Shown here one piece after another: positions 7,856 through 16,018 of a DNA stretch of 64,000 nucleotides. The stretch spans positions 310,001-374,000 of the forward strand of contig JAXGIW010000002.1 of the NCBI GenBank assembly GCA_040770625.1, given 5' to 3'. The position numbers were made by a program, and so were the translations under genes. Under the pieces are notes generated by a model. It did not search any database, had not been told where the DNA came from, and saw only the letters and a list, made by a program, of their open reading frames with translations. Source of the DNA: 58-81 sp012729145. Its GTDB lineage: Bacteria; Synergistota; Synergistia; Synergistales; Thermovirgaceae. Every line of letters starts with the position of its first letter. Within the stretch, counting starts at the first letter, position 1.

Positions 7856-9637
7856 TCACCTTTGCGTCTCTTTCTTTACGATAACCATAAGATCCTTAAG
7901 AAGGGCTGATGGATCGCTCCCGGTTCTGATACCCAGGTCCTTCAGTGGTCCTTCAACATCGATTGGCATATCCTTGTCTTCCATTTTCTGGTTGAGAACT
8001 CCTCCCATGAATACGGGAACAGAAAGGTTCCGCTCCTCCAACTCCTCGAGAAGAGCGTTTGCGTAATCAAGGGCCATTCCGTTGTGCGTGCTGACGATTA
8101 GTACTTCAGCTTTCTCCCTGCCGACAGCGACGGCGATTTCGTCAGGGTTCCTTTCGGGGCCTTCATTGACCACAATTGCGCCGGAAGATTCCAGAAGACG
8201 CTCGATCACGAACAGGGCATGTTCGTGGACATCCGTTGAGGCAAGCAATATCTTCCTGCCTCCCAAAACAGACCTTGCTTCCGAGGTCTCGAACTTTTCC
8301 CGGTATTCCAGAACGCATCGGAGGGAGTGTTGGAAAACGTCGTTGGGCACAACACTGTCACGCCCCCTTAGGGAACGTGCATCGGGTTTACCTGCCCCGA
8401 AGACCTCCTCGAAGAGTTTTGGTCCAAGATTCTTAAGGATAAAAAGCATCTGCACAGGATCCTTGATGTCTACACCTGCATCGGATAGCCCATCAATGGC
8501 CTTCCGGAAAACCGTCAACCCCGCAGGTACCACTTCCTGGGCAAAGGAACGGGGGGCCGAGAGGTCGAAATAGGGCAACACACGCCTTGCTGCGGTTTCG
8601 ATCTTCCTTGCGAATATCTGGGCTTCAAGGATCTCTTCTGCGGCCGGGACCCTTACCGCTTCGGTGACAGGTATGGAAAGAATGGCATGTCCCGTTGGGC
8701 ATGACAGCTGGGTAAGGATGTCCCAAAGAAGAGTCTCCGCAACAACGCCCCTGTTGGAAGCGAAGTCCCTGGAAAAGGATATGGTGTCCCCGTAGATCAT
8801 GGATCCGACGCAGTCTCCCTGGTGTATCTCCTGCAGAGCGAAAATCCATCCGGATCTCTTTATCGGGTCGGATACCAGCCCTCCCACACAGTGGGCCAGT
8901 TTCGCACCAAGAAGGTCCTCTACGATGTAACGCTCAAGAAAAGCCCACCCGGCCACTGTGGCACAATCGGTGAAAAGCGCCCCCATTCCATCGTCAAGGT
9001 AGGAGTGGACCAGCGTCCCCTTTTCCCTGAGGGCTCCCATGATAGAAATTGCCTTAACCGTCTCTTGGGTTGTGTATGCGGTGTCTCTCCAACCCGGAGC
9101 CTCGTGGGAGAAGAACTGGGAGAGATTGCCTATGGTGGTAACGCCTGCCCCAAGTGCCAGGACTGTGTTCTCCGTTGAGGCTGGAAAACCGATCATGAAA
9201 TCTCCCATATGTGGCTGGATCGGGGCAGCTTGGCCTACAGCTACCCAGTCTTCGAAACTCTCCAGCAGAGGGCCTGTTTCTGCGGGAGCACTCCTGCGCA
9301 TGGAGGCTGGAAGGGCCATCCTCCGGTCAAGGCAGATCCCGGCCCTGTCCTGCGAAAAACCTTTTGAGGCAAGGGCGCCGTGAATATATCGAAGCCCTTT
9401 TTCAGTATCAGCCCAGGAACTCATTCCGATATGACAATGGTACATTATCTTGCCATCCCTTATGCTCTGCCTCTTGTACTCCGCCTCCGAACTCACGCCA
9501 TAGGCGTTCATGAAAGCAGATCTTCCGATCTTTACTTCACCGGCGATTCTTCTGCCCTCGGAGATAACAGAGTCACCATGGGGGAGTTCCGTTCCCAGCA
9601 GTTTCCTGACTCTCTCTGCAAATCCGGCCGAATTCAT
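7856..9637 (-). CDS. cobalamin-binding domain protein, glutamate-mutase-like (function unknown)
   Basis: 593 residues. The C-terminal 125 residues fit a B12-binding Rossmann domain: STDVHEHA corresponds to the DxHxxG cobalt-ligand motif, followed by a VSTHNG segment at the SxL position and FMGG at the GG position. The usual Gly of DxHxxG is Ala here. The first 450 residues look like an alpha/beta barrel-type enzyme domain with segments such as ASTENTVLALGAG and CVGGLVSDPIKRSG; I do not recognise a characterised family. First gene of a two-gene operon with the HyuA-like ATPase. It may be a B12-dependent mutase acting on an amino acid. The ATG has AAAGGTGG upstream. Confidence 0.6.
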   Translation of the reverse strand: MNSAGFAERVRKLLGTELPHGDSVISEGRRIAGEVKIGRSAFMNAYGVSSEAEYKRQSIRDGKIMYHCHIGMSSWADTEKGLRYIHGALASKGFSQDRAGICLDRRMALPASMRRSAPAETGPLLESFEDWVAVGQAAPIQPHMGDFMIGFPASTENTVLALGAGVTTIGNLSQFFSHEAPGWRDTAYTTQETVKAISIMGALREKGTLVHSYLDDGMGALFTDCATVAGWAFLERYIVEDLLGAKLAHCVGGLVSDPIKRSGWIFALQEIHQGDCVGSMIYGDTISFSRDFASNRGVVAETLLWDILTQLSCPTGHAILSIPVTEAVRVPAAEEILEAQIFARKIETAARRVLPYFDLSAPRSFAQEVVPAGLTVFRKAIDGLSDAGVDIKDPVQMLFILKNLGPKLFEEVFGAGKPDARSLRGRDSVVPNDVFQHSLRCVLEYREKFETSEARSVLGGRKILLASTDVHEHALFVIERLLESSGAIVVNEGPERNPDEIAVAVGREKAEVLIVSTHNGMALDYANALLEELEERNLSVPVFMGGVLNQKMEDKDMPIDVEGPLKDLGIRTGSDPSALLKDLMVIVKKETQR

Positions 9638-9676
9638 TATGATCCACCTTTCCTGTCCTGAGAAAAAGTCGAGAAA

Positions 9677-9698
9677 ATTATAGAACTATAATATTATA
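9677..9698 (-). promoter_or_regulatory. possible -10 elements for the B12 operon
   Basis: Two TATAAT hexamers on the minus strand (9682-9677 and 9698-9693) lie in the AT-rich 107-bp gap upstream of the B12-binding gene. No good -35 hexamer is visible at the right distance, so only the region is supported. Confidence 0.35.
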
Positions 9699-9744
9699 TT
9701 GAAGAAGGGCTTTAGAGAACAGGGGGCATGCCGAGAAACAGGAA

Positions 9745-10260
9745 CTAATCCGAGATGAATTTCAGCGCGACCGAGTTGACGCAGTAGCGCAGCCCCGTCG
9801 GGGGTGGCCCGTCGGGAAATACATGCCCGAGATGGGCATCACACCTTGAGCAGAGTACTTCGACCCTGACCATTCCCAGGGATCGGTCCTCGCGGGTCCA
9901 GACGTTTTCAGGAGACACTGGCTCAAAGAAGCTCGGCCAACCACTCCCCGAGTCGTATTTCGCAGAAGAGCTGAAAAGGGGGTTCCCGCATCCTGCGCAC
10001 TGGTAAGTGCCTTTCTCCTTGTGGCCATAGTATTTTCCCGAGAAAGGGATCTCCGTTCCCCCTCTTCTTGTTACGTAGAACTGTTCGGGCGTCAGAATGG
10101 ACTTCCATTCTTCGTCTGTTCGGGTTATTTTCTCATAGGGCAAAACTCTCGCCTCCCCGTTCTTTTGCTGGCGATCAGGCCTGTTGCTCTGGAGACCGTA
10201 CCCGATGGAAAGGGTGGCTATGATAAGGAACATGGTAAGAAGAGCGCTCTTTGGTTTCAA
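9745..10260 (-). CDS. msrB: peptide-methionine (R)-S-oxide reductase, exported or membrane-anchored
   Basis: 171 residues. Residues 1-23 form a hydrophobic export signal or anchor. The MsrB domain follows with the zinc motifs CAGC and CSRC, the GSGWPSF substrate segment and the catalytic Cys in RYCVNS near the C-terminus. The start is TTG with GGGAG upstream. It repairs oxidised methionine in proteins outside the cytoplasm, an oxidative-stress function useful to an anaerobe. Stands alone, divergent from the AbrB-type permease. Confidence 0.93.
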   Translation of the reverse strand: MKPKSALLTMFLIIATLSIGYGLQSNRPDRQQKNGEARVLPYEKITRTDEEWKSILTPEQFYVTRRGGTEIPFSGKYYGHKEKGTYQCAGCGNPLFSSSAKYDSGSGWPSFFEPVSPENVWTREDRSLGMVRVEVLCSRCDAHLGHVFPDGPPPTGLRYCVNSVALKFISD

Positions 10261-10365
10261 TGGGAACTCCCGATGATGTAATATTTGAAAACATTTTTAT
10301 ATTTTACCATTCCATGGGAGATGTCGTTCCAGGGGCCTCTACTTCTTCAGGTTTGGGGGATCTGT

Positions 10366-11433
10366 ATGGACTGGCTGGTCCGTTTCTTTTCTCTTTTTCT
10401 TATCGGGGTGCCAGGATGGTTGATCTTTCGTGCTTTCAGGGTGCCTGCAGCGATAATGGTGGGGGCCATGGTATCGGCTGCCTTCTTTGCGGTCAAGGGA
10501 TGGATGGTCCCCCTTCCCCCAGTCGGGTCGAGCCTGATCTTCCAGGTGATCCTGGGAATGTTCATCGGCATTCGTTTCACCAGCCAGGCGGGTAGTGAGC
10601 TGAAGAGCAGTCTGGGTGTGGCCCTTCTTGCGGGTGTCTGGTGGATAAGCTTTCCTTTCGGGCTTGGATGGATCGTGAGCAGGTGGTTCGATCTTGCGCT
10701 GCCCACCTCGGTACTGGGTACCGTTCCTGGGGGTATTGCAGAGATGAGCCTGCTGGCGCTCTCGCTCAATGCTGATGCGGCACTGGTGGCCCTGATGCAG
10801 TTCTTCCGTCTCTCCTCGGTGCTGATAGCCATGCCAGTGATCTCATCGAGGATAAACAGAAGCCTCGAAAGTGGCATCGACAAGGCCCCTCTTCAGAAAA
10901 AGTGTTCCCGTGCAGAGTCACGGGTGAAAGAGGTGCCGAAACTGCGGATTGGCGGGGCAGCCCTGACCCTGTTCATTGCCGTGACCGGGGGTGTCCTGTT
11001 TTACATGCTCCGAATTCCCGTTGGAGGTTTTGTTGGCTCAATGATCTTTACCGCCGCAGCGGCAGGGTTCGGGCTTCCGGTCTGCCCTCTTCCGCTGGTG
11101 CTGAGGCATGCGGGTCAGTTGGGTCTCGGGGCCCTCATAGGGCTTAACGCAACACCGGAGACGTTATCCACTCTGGCCGAAATGTTCCTGACCATACTGG
11201 GAACGACGGCGACCATGCTGGGATGGGGGATCATTCTCGCCTTCATTGTTCAGAGAGTAACCGGATGGAACCTTATGACCTGTCTTCTTGCGACCTGTCC
11301 CGGTGGGATAACCCAGCTGGCCTCGATCGCTGAGGACCTGGGCGCCGACCCGCTCAAGGTCAGTCTGCTTCACCTGGTGAGGTTGTTCACCATCTTTGTG
11401 GTCCTGCCGCCGCTCATTAAAGTTTTACTTTGA
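10366..11433 (+). CDS. AbrB family membrane protein (putative permease)
   Basis: 355 residues with about ten hydrophobic helices in two similar halves. The repeated motif PGGIAEMSLLAL (residue about 122) and CPGGITQLASIA (about 309) is diagnostic of the AbrB/PF05145 membrane family, misnamed after an ammonia monooxygenase regulator. I prefer ATG 10366, preceded by GGGGGA, over upstream ATGs without a spaced ribosome site. Substrate unknown. Downstream is a convergent gene, so it is probably monocistronic. Confidence 0.78.
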   Translation: MDWLVRFFSLFLIGVPGWLIFRAFRVPAAIMVGAMVSAAFFAVKGWMVPLPPVGSSLIFQVILGMFIGIRFTSQAGSELKSSLGVALLAGVWWISFPFGLGWIVSRWFDLALPTSVLGTVPGGIAEMSLLALSLNADAALVALMQFFRLSSVLIAMPVISSRINRSLESGIDKAPLQKKCSRAESRVKEVPKLRIGGAALTLFIAVTGGVLFYMLRIPVGGFVGSMIFTAAAAGFGLPVCPLPLVLRHAGQLGLGALIGLNATPETLSTLAEMFLTILGTTATMLGWGIILAFIVQRVTGWNLMTCLLATCPGGITQLASIAEDLGADPLKVSLLHLVRLFTIFVVLPPLIKVLL

Positions 11434-11434
11434 C

Positions 11435-11458
11435 AGGAGTTGTAACTCCTTTCATTTA
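11435..11458 (+). terminator. short intrinsic terminator after the AbrB-type gene
   Basis: AGGAGTT/AACTCCT inverted repeat (11435-11441/11444-11450) directly followed by TTTCATTT. Confidence 0.55.
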
Positions 11459-11491
11459 TTGACGCTGCCCTGGAAACAGGTGGACAAGTGA

Positions 11492-12424
11492 TCACTGGGC
11501 TCCTTTCAGAAGATCCAGGGCATCGTAGGAAATTACCAGATCCGCTCCAGCCCTTAAGATGGAGGTGTGGGCCTCAAGCATGGAGGCTCTCCCTTCCGCT
11601 ATTCCTGTAGCAGCAGCGTGTCTGAGCATCATGTACTCTCCGCTCACCATGTAGGCGACAAGGGGGAGTTCCGTAGAGGACCTGGCGGAGAGTATTACGT
11701 CAAGGTAGAAAAGAGCGGGTTTGACGACGAGCCCCTCCGAGCCCTCAGATACATCTCTCCTGATCTTTTCCATTGCTCCTTCCCTGTCCCAGGGTTCCAG
11801 CTGGAGGTCTCCGAAAGAACTTTCGGTGATACCCGTAGATCTGTTAAAAGGGCCGTAAAGGGAGGACCTGAATTTGGCCCCGTAGGAAAAGACCGCAGTG
11901 TCCTCCAGGCCGTTACTCTGCAGGTATGAGCGGATAGAGGATATTGCCCCGGGTCTCAACAGGAAGGGGAGGACGATCCCGGCGCCGGAAGTGGCAAGGG
12001 TTGCGCATATCTTGCAGAAACGATCAGTGGTCAGTTCCCAGTCGATCTCACCATTATTGCCCACGCAGCAGTTGCCTCCGTGCTCAGTGTAATGGGCCAG
12101 GGTAACATGGCCCCAGAAGCGGCATTCCGGGAAAGAGCGGGAGAGTTCCCTGATAGCCGTGCAGACAGGAGAATTCGGGTCGGAGGCAGCGGAAGCTTCG
12201 TTATCCCTTGCCGTCGATGCGGTCCCGAAGACCAGGAACTCCCTCACTCCCAGTTCGGTGGCCCCTCTAGCGTAGTCCAGGGCCCTTTCGATGCCAAGAT
12301 GATAAACGCCCGACATTCCCGGTGATGGATGCATCTGGTCGCGCTCTTGACCAATGAATAGAGGCAATACAAGCCGTTTCGGGTCAATGGAGTCTGCTGT
12401 GTTCCTCGAAGACTTTTCTCTCAT
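11492..12424 (-). CDS. divergent porphobilinogen synthase (HemB) paralogue
   Basis: 310 residues, near HemB length. Clear HemB signatures: GMSGVYHLGIERAL, YGAKFRSSLYGPF (first Schiff-base Lys), VVKPALFYLDVI (second Schiff-base Lys) and VAYMVSGEYMML. But the zinc-binding CxCxxxTDHGHC region reads VTLAHYTEHGGNCC, with the first two Cys gone, and the APSDMMDG segment that shapes the active site is replaced by VLPFLLRPG. True HemB condenses two 5-aminolevulinates. This copy keeps both lysines but lost the metal site, so it may be metal-independent, use another substrate, or be non-enzymatic. No other tetrapyrrole genes are nearby. The ribosome site is weak. Confidence 0.75.
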   Translation of the reverse strand: MREKSSRNTADSIDPKRLVLPLFIGQERDQMHPSPGMSGVYHLGIERALDYARGATELGVREFLVFGTASTARDNEASAASDPNSPVCTAIRELSRSFPECRFWGHVTLAHYTEHGGNCCVGNNGEIDWELTTDRFCKICATLATSGAGIVLPFLLRPGAISSIRSYLQSNGLEDTAVFSYGAKFRSSLYGPFNRSTGITESSFGDLQLEPWDREGAMEKIRRDVSEGSEGLVVKPALFYLDVILSARSSTELPLVAYMVSGEYMMLRHAAATGIAEGRASMLEAHTSILRAGADLVISYDALDLLKGAQ

Positions 12425-12539
12425 ACCACAATTCTACATTCAGATCGGACCGTAATCCATCAAATGATCAAGACTGTTATGTCCCACTAACGCGGTCTCT
12501 TCCTGACAAGATCCAAATATGAAAAAGTGTATCGCCCAT

Positions 12540-12569
12540 TTGACAAAAGACAGAAGTGCAAGTTAGTAT
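12540..12569 (+). promoter_or_regulatory. promoter of the RpiR gene
   Basis: TTGACA (12540-12545), 18-base spacer, TAGTAT (12564-12569), about 90 bases before the regulator's ATG. Confidence 0.55.
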
Positions 12570-12575
12570 AAAAAC

Positions 12576-12618
12576 CATGCAGGAAAACCTGCAAAAATTT
12601 TTATTGCATGCAGGAAAA
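12576..12618 (+). promoter_or_regulatory. twin operator-like repeats before rpiR-type gene
   Basis: CATGCAGGAAAA occurs twice (12576-12587 and 12607-12618), 31 bases apart, about three helical turns, immediately downstream of the -10 box. The first copy is part of the palindrome GCAGG-AAAA-CCTGC. Position and phasing suit a repressor site, most simply autoregulation by the RpiR protein. Confidence 0.55.
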
Positions 12619-12658
12619 TATTCAAACAATCTCATGATCCCGGGAGAGAGGGAAAAAG

Positions 12659-13513
12659 ATGATCGGTGAACGAATAGCCGAGAAGATGCCGGTCCTTACC
12701 CAGGGGCAGAAGGCGATCGCGAGATTTCTTCTTGACAACCCCAGAGATTCGGCCTTTATGACAGCCTCGCAGCTTGGCGAGAGGACGGGGGTTAGCGAGT
12801 CGACTGTGATCAGGTTCGCCTCTTTGCTGGGATTCGACGGTTATCCCGAGATGCGCTCGGCAGTAAGAGACCTTCTCATAGAACGTTTTTCTACCCTTGA
12901 AAGGCTAAGGGATTACGACCGGACCCAGGAGGGTAATTATATTCACCGGGCTATCGAAGAGGATATCAGGACACTTTCCGAGGCCCAGGCCCAGGTGGAC
13001 ATCGCCGGGATCGAGGAGCTGGGGAGAAGGATCGTCGGATCAGAACAGGTAATGGTGGCGGGTCAACGCAGTTCCAGGGCTCTGGCCTTCTATCTTTTTT
13101 ATTACCTCTCATGGCTCTTCCCGAACGTCCACCTCCTGGAGCCCGAGACATCCATCGAAAAGGTGACCAATGCTTCCAGTAAAGGCCTGGTGATCGGCAT
13201 CAGCTTCCCAAGGTATACCAGCTGGACCCTGGAGATCCTTCGGTATTCCTACCAGGCAGGCATCCCTACAGCTTCGATAACAAACGACTTTTCAAGCCCC
13301 CTGGCGACCTGGTCTGACGTGGTGCTCACCGTGCCATGGAAGCCTCTTTCCTTCATCGATTCTTTCACTGCCCCCATGAGCGTGGTCAACTGTCTGATCC
13401 TCGCGTCAGCGAAACAGCTGGGGGACGCCGTTCCGGAGAGGCTTGAGAAACTGGAAGAGGTTTGGAGCAGGAACAGGGCTTATGTAAACCAGGTAAAAGA
13501 AAGCGATAGTTAA
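12659..13513 (+). CDS. RpiR/MurR family transcriptional regulator
   Basis: 284 residues: helix-turn-helix at residues about 1-77 (ASQLGERTGVSESTVIRFA) and a SIS domain at about 115-255 (VMVAGQRSSRALAF, GLVIGISFPRYT). SIS domains usually sense phosphosugars or similar ligands, although many RpiR proteins in amino-acid fermenters lie beside amino-acid catabolic genes, as here. 32 bases upstream of the class III aminotransferase; likely the local regulator of the 12.6-20.6 kb cluster. Confidence 0.9.
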   Translation: MIGERIAEKMPVLTQGQKAIARFLLDNPRDSAFMTASQLGERTGVSESTVIRFASLLGFDGYPEMRSAVRDLLIERFSTLERLRDYDRTQEGNYIHRAIEEDIRTLSEAQAQVDIAGIEELGRRIVGSEQVMVAGQRSSRALAFYLFYYLSWLFPNVHLLEPETSIEKVTNASSKGLVIGISFPRYTSWTLEILRYSYQAGIPTASITNDFSSPLATWSDVVLTVPWKPLSFIDSFTAPMSVVNCLILASAKQLGDAVPERLEKLEEVWSRNRAYVNQVKESDS

Positions 13514-13545
13514 AGAAGATCCTCCAAGACAAGCCATAAAAGGAG

Positions 13546-14907
13546 ATGGAAGCCGTGGATCGTGGCAGAAACCTGTTCCCGAGGAGTTTCAAGGAGGAGC
13601 TTCCTCTGGCTGTTCGTGCGGAAGGGCTCTATATCTATGACGAAGAAGGCAACCGTTATATTGACGGGTGCAGCGGAGCCCTGATCTCCAGCCTGGGGCA
13701 CGGGGTCAGGGAGGTAACCGATGCAATATCGGAACAGCTAAGGACCCTTTCCTTCGCCCACCCTTCAAGGTGGCGGAACAGGGCCATAGAGGAGGCGGCC
13801 GAGGAGGTGGCCTCCGTAACACCCGGAGACCTTAATTACGTCTGGTTCGTAAGCGGCGGGAGCGAAGCCACGGAATCAGCTGTCAAGATGGCCAGACAAT
13901 ATTTCATCGAAAAAGAAGGGGAAGGTACTTCCAGGCACCTTGTAATAGGAAGGTGGAACTCCTACCACGGAAGCACCCTCGGTTCTATGGCCTTCGGGGG
14001 TAATGTCCCCAGGAGGCGGTTCTATTCACCCATGTTCAAGGATCATCCCAAGATCCAGACCCATTACTGCTATCGCTGCCCCTTCGGTCTCGATTACCCC
14101 TCTTGCGATGTCAAGTGCGCCAGGGAACTTGAGAATGCCATAAAGATAACAGGACCCCAGTACGTTGCGGCCTTCATTGCCGAGCCGGTCGTGGGCTCGA
14201 CCGTTGGCGCCCTTGTCCCGCCCGATGAGTACTGGCCCACAATAAGGGATATCTGTGACAAATACGGCGTCCTTCTGATCGCCGACGAGGTCATGACAGG
14301 TTTTGGAAGAACCGGGAAGGTCTTTGGTGTGGACCACTGGAATGTGGTCCCCGATATAATGGCCGCCGCAAAAGCCATGGCTGCAGGTTATGTCCCCACC
14401 GGGGGGGTCTTTGCCAGCGAGAAGGTCGTGGAGGTCTTCCGGAAAGGGAGCGGTGTCTTCGTGCACGGTCACACCTACAACGGGAATCCTCTCTCTGGGG
14501 CTGCCACTGCGGCAACACTTCGTTACATGAAGAAGAACGGTCTTTTCGAGAATGCCCGTATGCAGGGAGAAATATTGGGAGAAGCGCTTGAATCCCTGGT
14601 CGAGATCCCCATTGTGGGAGAGGTAAGGGGGAAGGGGCTCATGAGAGGAGTGGAGATCGTCTCCGAGAAGGTCTCCAGGAACCCCTTTCCCAGGGCAAAA
14701 AGGGCTTCAGCGGTTGTCACTGCTGAATGCATCAGGCGCGGCCTTGTCATATATCCATCGGGCGGGATGGTCGATGGCGTTGATGGGGACAATTTCATGA
14801 TAGCTCCGCCGCTCAACGTTACGTCGGAACAGGTAGGGGAGATAGTCGCGATCCTGAAGGAGGGGCTTAATGCGGCAAGCGACATTCTCCTCACGGCGCC
14901 CGTTTGA
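13546..14907 (+). CDS. PLP-dependent class III aminotransferase
   Basis: 453 residues, usual for the omega-aminotransferase (class III) family. Landmarks: SGGSEATESAVKMAR (phosphate cup), YHGSTLGSM, ADEVMTGFGRTG (cofactor Asp) and MAAAKAMAAGYVPTGG with the Schiff-base Lys. Family members move amino groups from omega- or alpha-amino acids such as 4-aminobutyrate, beta-alanine or ornithine. In line with a TRAP importer, CoA-transferase and thiolase, it probably starts degradation of an imported amino acid by deamination. Confidence 0.88.
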   Translation: MEAVDRGRNLFPRSFKEELPLAVRAEGLYIYDEEGNRYIDGCSGALISSLGHGVREVTDAISEQLRTLSFAHPSRWRNRAIEEAAEEVASVTPGDLNYVWFVSGGSEATESAVKMARQYFIEKEGEGTSRHLVIGRWNSYHGSTLGSMAFGGNVPRRRFYSPMFKDHPKIQTHYCYRCPFGLDYPSCDVKCARELENAIKITGPQYVAAFIAEPVVGSTVGALVPPDEYWPTIRDICDKYGVLLIADEVMTGFGRTGKVFGVDHWNVVPDIMAAAKAMAAGYVPTGGVFASEKVVEVFRKGSGVFVHGHTYNGNPLSGAATAATLRYMKKNGLFENARMQGEILGEALESLVEIPIVGEVRGKGLMRGVEIVSEKVSRNPFPRAKRASAVVTAECIRRGLVIYPSGGMVDGVDGDNFMIAPPLNVTSEQVGEIVAILKEGLNAASDILLTAPV

Positions 14908-14993
14908 GAGGGAGGTGAGCAACAGCGAGATAGAGGCCTTGCTAGAGGAAAGACAGGGAAAGACCCAGATCCGAAGAAAAGGAGGAATGACCT

Positions 14994-15941
14994 ATGAAAA
15001 GGTTCATGCTGCCCCTGGCGGTAGCAGCTCTTGTATTCTTCGCGGGATCGGCCTTTGCTGTCACCTTCATCACCATAGGTTCCGGCGGAGTTGGCGGGAC
15101 CTACTACCCCCTTGGCGGCGCCATGGCCGAAGTTCTGAACAAGGCTGGAATAGACGTCAGGGCCACATCACGTTCGACAGCGGCTTCGAGGGAGAACTGT
15201 CGCCTGTTAGCCGATGACAAGATCCAGCTCGGCATGTCCATGGGGTCCACGCTCTACCAGGCCTACACGGGGACAGATGCCTTCGAGGAGGACGGGAAGC
15301 TTGAACTGAAGATACTCTTCAACATGTACCCCGCTCCGCACCACCTTGTGACGATAGAAGGAAGTGGTATCGAGACCTTCTGGGACATCAAGGGCAAGAA
15401 GGTCTCCCTTGGAGCACCTGGTGGCGGAGACCAGGTCCTCACTCGAATGATCCTCAAGGCTGCAGGAATAGATCCCGAAAAAGACCTCCAGGCGGCCCAG
15501 CTGACCCAGCCTGAAGGAGCCATGGCGCTGACCGACGGTAACATCGATGCCGTTTTCTGGAACTTCGCAGCTCCAGGCGCCTCCGTGATGGAGGTAGAGG
15601 CCACCCGCAAGGTTAAACTCATCCCCCTTCCTGAAGAAGTAGTCCAGAAAGTCGTGGAAGACAACCCCTTCCTGCTTCCTTTCAACTTTAAACCCGGTAT
15701 ATACAGATCAGTCGACAAAGATGTGCTCACCATTGCAGACGGTAATTACATGGTAGTCCGCGCGGACATGGACGAGGAACTTGCCTACAATCTCCTGAAA
15801 ACCTTTATTGAGAAAAGGGATGAATTCATGGACGTAACGCCCCAGGCTGCCAACTTCATCCCCGACCTGGCGAGCAAGGGGATAATCCCCTTCCATCCTG
15901 GTGCGATCAAGTACTTCAAGGAAAAGGGAATTGACATGTAG
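14994..15941 (+). CDS. TAXI family TRAP transporter solute-binding protein
   Basis: 315 residues with a typical signal peptide (residues 1-22, MKRFMLPLAVAALVFFAGSA) and the TAXI N-terminal signature GSGGVGGTYYPLGGAMAE. It binds substrate outside the membrane and delivers it to the fused permease encoded next. TAXI proteins bind glutamate or other carboxylates in the few known cases; substrate here unknown, most likely the amino acid used by the neighbouring aminotransferase. ATG has AAAGGAGGAATG upstream. Confidence 0.93.
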   Translation: MKRFMLPLAVAALVFFAGSAFAVTFITIGSGGVGGTYYPLGGAMAEVLNKAGIDVRATSRSTAASRENCRLLADDKIQLGMSMGSTLYQAYTGTDAFEEDGKLELKILFNMYPAPHHLVTIEGSGIETFWDIKGKKVSLGAPGGGDQVLTRMILKAAGIDPEKDLQAAQLTQPEGAMALTDGNIDAVFWNFAAPGASVMEVEATRKVKLIPLPEEVVQKVVEDNPFLLPFNFKPGIYRSVDKDVLTIADGNYMVVRADMDEELAYNLLKTFIEKRDEFMDVTPQAANFIPDLASKGIIPFHPGAIKYFKEKGIDM

Positions 15942-15951
15942 CTGAGTCAGG

Positions 15952-15983
15952 GAGAGGGGCGGGAGCCCTTCCCTGCCCCTCTC
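15952..15983 (+). other. hairpin between binding-protein and permease genes
   Basis: GAGAGGGGC pairs with GCCCCTCTC (15952-15960/15975-15983), extended by GGGA/TCCC inside. No U-run follows. Such a stem between a binding-protein gene and its permease usually protects the upstream message and lowers permease expression. Confidence 0.6.
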
Positions 15984-16018
15984 TTCCCCATCAGCCGGGT
16001 TGCGATGGAGGTGCGTCG

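Noticed and set aside
14928..14992. GTG-started short frame with GGAGG before the TAXI gene
   Set aside because: It runs on into the TAXI gene out of frame without a stop of its own in the gap; more likely leader sequence.
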